This document shows, piece by piece, positions 59,779 through 64,000 of a stretch of 64,000 nt of DNA. This DNA is from Polaromonas sp. Its GTDB lineage: Bacteria; Pseudomonadota; Gammaproteobacteria; Burkholderiales; Burkholderiaceae_C. The stretch's first letter is position 1. Each line of letters starts with the position of its first letter. A program made the translations under genes and the position numbers. The stretch covers positions 1 through 64,000 of the forward strand of contig JAURVI010000010.1 in the NCBI GenBank assembly GCA_030655515.1. Reading direction: 5' to 3'. The notes beneath the pieces were generated by a model that had not been told where the DNA came from, did not search any database, and saw only the letters and a list, made by a program, of their open reading frames with translations.

Positions 59779-60819
59779 ATGAAATCAGTCAAGCCCGTTG
59801 CACCCGACCGTTTGTCCGAGCTGCTGCGTCGGATGCCCAAGGCCGAGCTGCACATTCACATTGAAGGCTCGCTCGAACCCGAGCTGATTTTTGCGCTGGC
59901 GCGGCGCAACGGCGTGGCCTTGCCCTGCGCTTCTGTGGAGGAGCTGCGCAGCGCCTATGCGTTCACCAACCTGCAGAGCTTTCTTGATATTTATTACGCC
60001 GGCGCCAGTGTGTTGCTCAAAGAGCAGGATTTTTATGACATGGCGCGCGCTTACTTCGTGAAAACCGCAGAAGACAATGTGGTTCACACCGAGCTGTTTT
60101 TCGATCCGCAGACACACACCGCGCGCGGCGTCAGCATGGAAACCGTGGTCAAGGGCCTGCACCGCGCCTGTGTCGACGCCAAGGCCGAGCTTGGGGTCAG
60201 TGCATCTTTAATCATGTGTTTTCTGCGCCACCTCCCTGAAGAAGACGCCTTTGAAACGCTGGAGCAGGCAATGCCTTTTTGCGACTTGATTGTCGGCGTG
60301 GGGCTCGATTCCGGCGAGGTCGGCAACCCGCCTGAAAAGTTTGCCCGCGTGTTTGCGCGCTGCCGTGCGCTGGGCCTGCATCGGGTCGCGCATGCCGGCG
60401 AAGAAGGTCCGCCCGGCTACATCTGGACGGCGCTGGACGTGCTCAAGGTCGAACGCATCGACCACGGCGTGCAGTCTGCCAAAGACCCTGCGCTGATGCA
60501 GCGTCTGGCGCGGGACCGCATCCCGCTCACGGTGTGCCCGCTGTCCAACCTCAAGCTTTGCGTGTTCCCCGACCTGGCACGGCACAACCTGGGCGAGCTG
60601 CTGGATGCCGGGCTGGTCGCCACCGTCAACTCCGACGATCCGGCCTACTTCGGTGGCTATATGAATGACAACTTCACGCAGACCTTTGCGGCTCTCGGCC
60701 TGAATGCGCAGCACGCCTACACGCTGGCGCGCAACAGCTTTGAGGCCAGTTTTGTTGATGAGTCAGCCAAGCGCCTTCACCTCGACCGGCTGAACGAATG
60801 CTTCGAGACTTTTCGCTAG
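59779..60819 (+). CDS. adenine/adenosine deaminase
   Basis: This zinc amidohydrolase of 346 residues has metal ligands in [27 protein letters not shown] (His and catalytic Glu region), DHGVQSAKD and [11 protein letters not shown]. The pattern [26 protein letters not shown] and [11 protein letters not shown] matches the bacterial adenine-deaminase branch of COG1816 rather than classic adenosine deaminase; databases label both Add. It turns imported adenine into hypoxanthine. It follows the purine-type importer. GGAG lies ahead of the ATG. Confidence 0.9.
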   Translation: MKSVKPVAPDRLSELLRRMPKAELHIHIEGSLEPELIFALARRNGVALPCASVEELRSAYAFTNLQSFLDIYYAGASVLLKEQDFYDMARAYFVKTAEDNVVHTELFFDPQTHTARGVSMETVVKGLHRACVDAKAELGVSASLIMCFLRHLPEEDAFETLEQAMPFCDLIVGVGLDSGEVGNPPEKFARVFARCRALGLHRVAHAGEEGPPGYIWTALDVLKVERIDHGVQSAKDPALMQRLARDRIPLTVCPLSNLKLCVFPDLARHNLGELLDAGLVATVNSDDPAYFGGYMNDNFTQTFAALGLNAQHAYTLARNSFEASFVDESAKRLHLDRLNECFETFR

Positions 60820-60833
60820 CGAAGCGTCCGAAC

Positions 60834-61637
60834 TCAGAACCTGGCTTTCTTGTCGATCCAGAAATCTTTCGACGCAGCGGAGTCTTCCGGCAATCCGACG
60901 ACCGTCCTGACCGCATGCATCAGCGCGTCGGCCTCGAAGGGCTTGGTGATGTAGCCGTCCGCGCCGCTGGCCAGGCCCTTGATCACGGCTTCGCGCGTGG
61001 CCTTCCCGGTCAGCATGATGACGGGCACGTTTTTCAGCGCCGGGTGCTGGCGCAGTCTGAGCAAAATGTCAAAGCCGTCGGCGTCCGGCAGCATCACGTC
61101 CAGAAGAATCAGGTCGGGAATGGGGGGCTTGCGGAACTCGGCAATGACTTCGGCCCGGTTGCCTGCCAGCCGGACATGAAAGCCCTCGAAAGACAGATAG
61201 CTCTGGATGAATTTGGCGAGCGTGGGCTCGTCGTCCACCACAATGGCCGAGAGCACCTCGCCCGGCGCCAGTGTGCGGGCAGGGCCGCGCTTGCGGGCAA
61301 TGCTCACGTAATAGCCGGTCTTCTTGAGCGAAACGGCGCCCGAATCGGCCTCGGCTTCGACCCGGGACAACGCCATTTTGTTCAGTTGGGCCTGGAATTG
61401 TTCGGCGAAGGGATCGACCTCGGCCAGCGATAGCAAGCCCCGGTCCAGCAAGCGCTTGAAGGTGGCTGTGAAGGCCTCTGGCGCAACCGCCGGCATTCCC
61501 GCCTTGATTTGCGCGAAGGTCAGGACACCGTCGATCCGGATCAACTGTTCAATCTCGGCCGGCGACAGCGTGGTCGCGCTGCCGCGCAATTCCTGTTCAC
61601 CGCGGGGGGTAAGCTTGTAAACGTCGTTGTCATGCAT
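60834..61637 (-). CDS. response regulator with an uncharacterised N-terminal domain
   Basis: This 267-residue protein has no output domain after its receiver. The N-terminal ~130 residues (YKLTPRGEQELRGSATTLSPAEIEQLIRIDGVLTFAQIKAGMP...LLDRGLLSLAEVDPF) look like a winged-helix module with a repeated scanning pattern. The receiver (about 140-255) has VVDDEPTLAKF, LLDVMLPDADGFD, MLTGK and YITKPFEADAL, all phosphorylation residues intact. The ATG at 61637 fits best; ATG 61700 is an alternative. It is divergent from the second BMP protein and convergent with the deaminase gene. The partner kinase is not here. Confidence 0.82.
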   Translation of the reverse strand: MHDNDVYKLTPRGEQELRGSATTLSPAEIEQLIRIDGVLTFAQIKAGMPAVAPEAFTATFKRLLDRGLLSLAEVDPFAEQFQAQLNKMALSRVEAEADSGAVSLKKTGYYVSIARKRGPARTLAPGEVLSAIVVDDEPTLAKFIQSYLSFEGFHVRLAGNRAEVIAEFRKPPIPDLILLDVMLPDADGFDILLRLRQHPALKNVPVIMLTGKATREAVIKGLASGADGYITKPFEADALMHAVRTVVGLPEDSAASKDFWIDKKARF

Positions 61638-61837
61638 CTTCGCTGGCTTCCGTGAGGGTGAGGGGCTCCGTTTCCGAGGATTATCCTCGTTTCCGGCCAT
61701 GGCGGACCCGCCAGGTCGCCAGTTTGCAGAGTCACCGTCATCCCATCCGGCCGGAACCGTTAAACTCAATGCATGTCAGCGTGCTGTCCCGGCGCGCTGG
61801 TGGTTTTTGTTATTCCGGGGCCATGTAGAGGACTACC

Positions 61838-62920
61838 ATGTATAAAAACCTCGCTGCCGCGCTCGTGGCCGCCTGTCTTGTTTCTCCCGCTTTTTCCCAA
61901 TCACCGGCACCTGAGAAAGAGCCGCTGAAGATCGGCTTTGTTTATGTCGCGCCGCTCGCCGAGGCTGGCTGGGTGCGCCAGCACGAAGAAGGCCGCCAGG
62001 CGGTGGACGCAGCGCTGGGGAGCAAAGTCAAAACCACCTACGTGGAAAACGTCGCGGAAGGCGCTGATGCCGAACGCGTGATCCGCGACCTGGCCCGGCA
62101 GGGCAACATGCTGATTTTCACGCCCAGCTTTGGCTACATGGAGCCGACGCTCAAGGTGGCCAAAGACTTTCCCGACGTGAAGTTCGAGTCCGTCACCGGC
62201 TACAAAACCGCGCCCAATGTGGCCGTGGCCAATGCGCGCTATTACGAAGGCCGTTACCTGGCCGGCATTGCGGCGGGCCGTCTGGCCGGCAGCGCCGGCT
62301 ATGTGGCGGGTTTTCCGATTCCCGAGGTGATTCAGGGCATCAACGCCTTCACGCTGGGCATGCGGTCGGTGAACCCCCAGGCCGAAGTGAAGGTGGTCTG
62401 GCTCGGCGCCTGGTTCGACCCGCCGCGCGAGCGCGATGCGGCCATGACGCTGTTTAACCAGGGGGTGGAGGTCATCGCTTTTCACACCGGCTCGACCGCG
62501 GTGATGCGTGCGGCGCAGGAGCGCGGCAAGCTCGCCATCGCCTACCACTCCGACATGCGCAAAGTTGCGCCCGACGCGCAACTGCTGGCTGTGACGCACC
62601 AGTGGGGCAACTACTACACCCGCCGCGCCCAGGCCGTGCTCGACGGCAACTGGAAAAGCGGCGCATTCGGGGGCGGCGTGAAGGAAGGCATGGTTCGTGT
62701 CGACAGCTTTGGCCCCAAAATCCCGAAGCAAGTCGCCGCCGAAGTCATGGCGCGCCAGCGCGACATCGCCGCAGGCAGGCTGCATCCTTTCAAGGCGCAG
62801 ACGGCACTGCTGGACAACGAAGGCCAGGAAGTGCTGGCTGCCGGAAAAACGCTGACGGACGCGCAGATTCTGGCCATGAATTTTCTGGTGCAGGGTGTGC
62901 AGGGCAAGTTGCCAAAATAG
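61838..62920 (+). CDS. second BMP-family substrate-binding protein
   Basis: This 360-residue exported protein has a signal peptide MYKNLAAALVAACLVSPAFSQ (likely cut after AFS; a lipobox reading at VAAC is less convincing). The BMP fold is similar in outline to the one at 58555 (VYVAPLAEAGWVRQHEEGRQAVD; NMLIFTPSFGYMEPTLKVAKDFPDVKFE; GFPIPEVIQGINAFTLGMRSVNPQ). It probably arose by duplication and could widen the importer's range. AGAGGA lies before the ATG. Confidence 0.9.
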   Translation: MYKNLAAALVAACLVSPAFSQSPAPEKEPLKIGFVYVAPLAEAGWVRQHEEGRQAVDAALGSKVKTTYVENVAEGADAERVIRDLARQGNMLIFTPSFGYMEPTLKVAKDFPDVKFESVTGYKTAPNVAVANARYYEGRYLAGIAAGRLAGSAGYVAGFPIPEVIQGINAFTLGMRSVNPQAEVKVVWLGAWFDPPRERDAAMTLFNQGVEVIAFHTGSTAVMRAAQERGKLAIAYHSDMRKVAPDAQLLAVTHQWGNYYTRRAQAVLDGNWKSGAFGGGVKEGMVRVDSFGPKIPKQVAAEVMARQRDIAAGRLHPFKAQTALLDNEGQEVLAAGKTLTDAQILAMNFLVQGVQGKLPK

Positions 62921-62955
62921 TGAGCCGACCCCCCCCGACTTATCGAGTCGGTTTG

Positions 62956-62989
62956 CCCCCTCTCCTTTTGGGAGAGGGCTGGGGTGAGG
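62956..62989. repeat. repeat family 3 hairpin
   Basis: CCCCCTCTCCTTTTGGGAGAGGGC forms a stem with a short T-rich loop, described here by its arms CCCTCTCC/GGGAGAGGG, followed by TGGGGTGAGG. It is 36 bases after the second BMP gene and could also slow transcription. The same element type is translated within uvrA. Confidence 0.65.
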
Positions 62990-63018
62990 TTAAACGGCGC
63001 ATGAGGTAACCTGCCCCC

Positions 63019-63177
63019 ATGAAAGCCTGCCGCGCCTCCATTCTTTACTTTGCCGATCCGGCGCAGGCCGTGCTGGAAACCGAAGGTTTGCTGCCGGGCT
63101 GCGAGGGCGACTTTGTGGTGCTCAACCCGCAGGCTACCCCGCCGCTGGCGCGCAAAACGGGCGCAAGCAGCTATTGA
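63019..63177 (+). pseudogene. guanine deaminase relic with the catalytic middle deleted
   Basis: The 52-codon frame joins an N-terminal strip (MKACRASILYFADPAQA...ETEGLL) to a C-terminal strip (PGCEGDFVVLNPQATPPLARKTG). Both are typical of the two ends of bacterial GuaD (about 430 residues), while all metal-binding and catalytic segments between them are gone. The frame ends in the family 2 repeat AGCTATTGA. It lies beside purine-uptake genes. Confidence 0.7.
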
Positions 63178-63192
63178 CTTGATCGCTAGCCG

Positions 63193-63306
63193 CAATACTG
63201 TTCGCTTAACCGTTCGGGCTGAGCTTGTCGAAGCCTGTTTGCACTGTGACGACCCTTCGACAGGCTCAGGGCGAACGGGGTTGTAGCGCTTCAATGAACA
63301 GCATTG
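63193..63306. mobile_element. 114-bp MITE-like element, copy B
   Basis: It is identical to copy A at 44975-45088. Here the flanking direct repeats are a perfect 10 bases, TCGCTAGCCG at 63183-63192 and 63307-63316, as expected of a target duplication. It has inserted into a family 2 repeat beyond the guaD relic, so it arrived after that repeat. Confidence 0.9.
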
Positions 63307-63378
63307 TCGCTAGCCGTCAGGTTTTCTGGCCCGCTTGCAGCGTGCCTACAATCACTGGCAAAGCAAGGAGCTTCCCGA

Positions 63379-63945
63379 ATGAGCATCAAAAGCGACAAGT
63401 GGATACGCCGCATGGCGGAAACGACCGGCATGATCGAACCCTTCGAGCCGGGTCAGATCCGCGAGCGCGAAGGCAAGAAAATCATCAGCTACGGCACCAG
63501 CAGCTATGGCTACGACATCCGCTGCGCGCCCGAGTTCAAGGTCTTCACCAACATCCACAGCACGGTGGTGGACCCGAAGAACTTCGACGAAAAAAGCTTT
63601 GTCGATTTTCATGATGATGTCTGCATCATCCCGCCCAACAGCTTCGCGCTGGCCCGCACCATGGAGTACTTCCGCATCCCGCGCAACGTGCTGACCATCT
63701 GCCTGGGCAAAAGCACGTACGCCCGTTGCGGCATCATCGTCAACGTCACGCCCTTCGAGCCCGAGTGGGAAGGCTACGTGACGCTGGAATTCAGCAACAC
63801 GACGCCGCTGCCCGCCAAGATCTACGCGGGCGAGGGCTGTGCGCAGGTGCTGTTCTTCGAGAGCGACGAGGTCTGCGAGGTCAGCTACAAGGACCGCGGC
63901 GGCAAGTACCAGGGCCAGCACGGCGTGACGCTGCCCAAGGCCTGA
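63379..63945 (+). CDS. dcd: dCTP deaminase
   Basis: This homotrimeric enzyme converts dCTP to dUTP for thymidylate synthesis. Its 188 residues show [93 protein letters not shown] and the C-terminal [13 protein letters not shown], matching Dcd throughout. The ATG at 63379 follows AAGGAG. TACAAT about 25 bases upstream may be the -10 element. The longer track start runs into repeat DNA and is rejected. Confidence 0.95.
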   Translation: MSIKSDKWIRRMAETTGMIEPFEPGQIREREGKKIISYGTSSYGYDIRCAPEFKVFTNIHSTVVDPKNFDEKSFVDFHDDVCIIPPNSFALARTMEYFRIPRNVLTICLGKSTYARCGIIVNVTPFEPEWEGYVTLEFSNTTPLPAKIYAGEGCAQVLFFESDEVCEVSYKDRGGKYQGQHGVTLPKA

Positions 63946-64000
63946 TTGGACGCCCGTCGGATGCCTGGCGGCGTCCGAGTCGCGGCCCGGCTGTGGTCCT

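Overview
The window is chromosomal DNA of a high-GC betaproteobacterium. Its gene content and order resemble the Burkholderiales, most likely Comamonadaceae close to Polaromonas, Rhodoferax or Variovorax. Supporting signs are a LiuR-controlled leucine-degradation block, a double-length UvrA, an Ada-AlkA fusion, WaaC/WaaA, and several small GC-rich repeat families typical of that group. This assignment is inference from protein recognition; no 16S gene is present.

Layout: (1) 0.5-6 kb: housekeeping genes (PfkB-type kinase, glutaryl-CoA dehydrogenase, RhlE helicase, PlsC, a YgjP-like metallopeptidase). (2) 6.1-12.1 kb: signalling cluster of an Rcp1-like receiver, a 1564-residue Cache/HAMP/multi-PAS/GAF histidine kinase and an HTH-receiver protein. 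(3) 12.1-29.1 kb: acyl-CoA and leucine catabolism. MerR-type LiuR sits between two palindromic operators, followed by thioesterase, isovaleryl-CoA dehydrogenase, carbonic anhydrase, aceK, thiolase, both methylcrotonyl-CoA carboxylase subunits and HMG-CoA lyase. Between thiolase and liuB lies a scar zone with relics of a DNA methyltransferase and an HsdR subunit. (4) 29.2-36.1 kb: tandem-fused UvrA, then a defective ISNCY-like element with 14-bp terminal repeats and 17-bp direct repeats. (5) 36.1-36.9 kb: tRNA-Ala, tRNA-Glu, tRNA-Asp, a terminator and an integrase relic. (6) 37-44.9 kb: alkylation repair (ada-alkA, ogt) with an EamA transporter, a hexose-phosphate mutase, waaC-waaA and a VapBC-type toxin-antitoxin pair. 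(7) 45.1-53.3 kb: minus-strand tetR-MFP-RND-pcm-tolC efflux locus and a YdcF protein. (8) 53.5-64 kb: msrA, then a purine region with decayed xdhA/xdhB, an ABC nucleoside/purine importer with two BMP-type binding proteins, an adenine/adenosine deaminase, a response regulator, an internally deleted guaD relic, and dcd.

The most striking feature is a set of small repeats that enter genes without breaking them. Repeat family 1 (about 60-84 bp, core hairpin GCCCCCTCGGGGGGC) occurs in eight copies inside liuA, liuD, uvrA (2), waaC (3) and tetR. All seven forward copies are read in the same frame (AGPPQ...APSGGS...VGA). Repeat family 2 (core AGCTATTGAATCAGTAGC) is translated inside the metallopeptidase, waaA and a YbaK-DUF1289 fusion. 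A 114-bp MITE-like element occurs twice with no differences, each copy flanked by 10-bp direct repeats. Several dead genes (xdhA/B, guaD, methyltransferase, transposase) keep their two ends but have lost the middle, which points to internal deletion as the main decay mode here.
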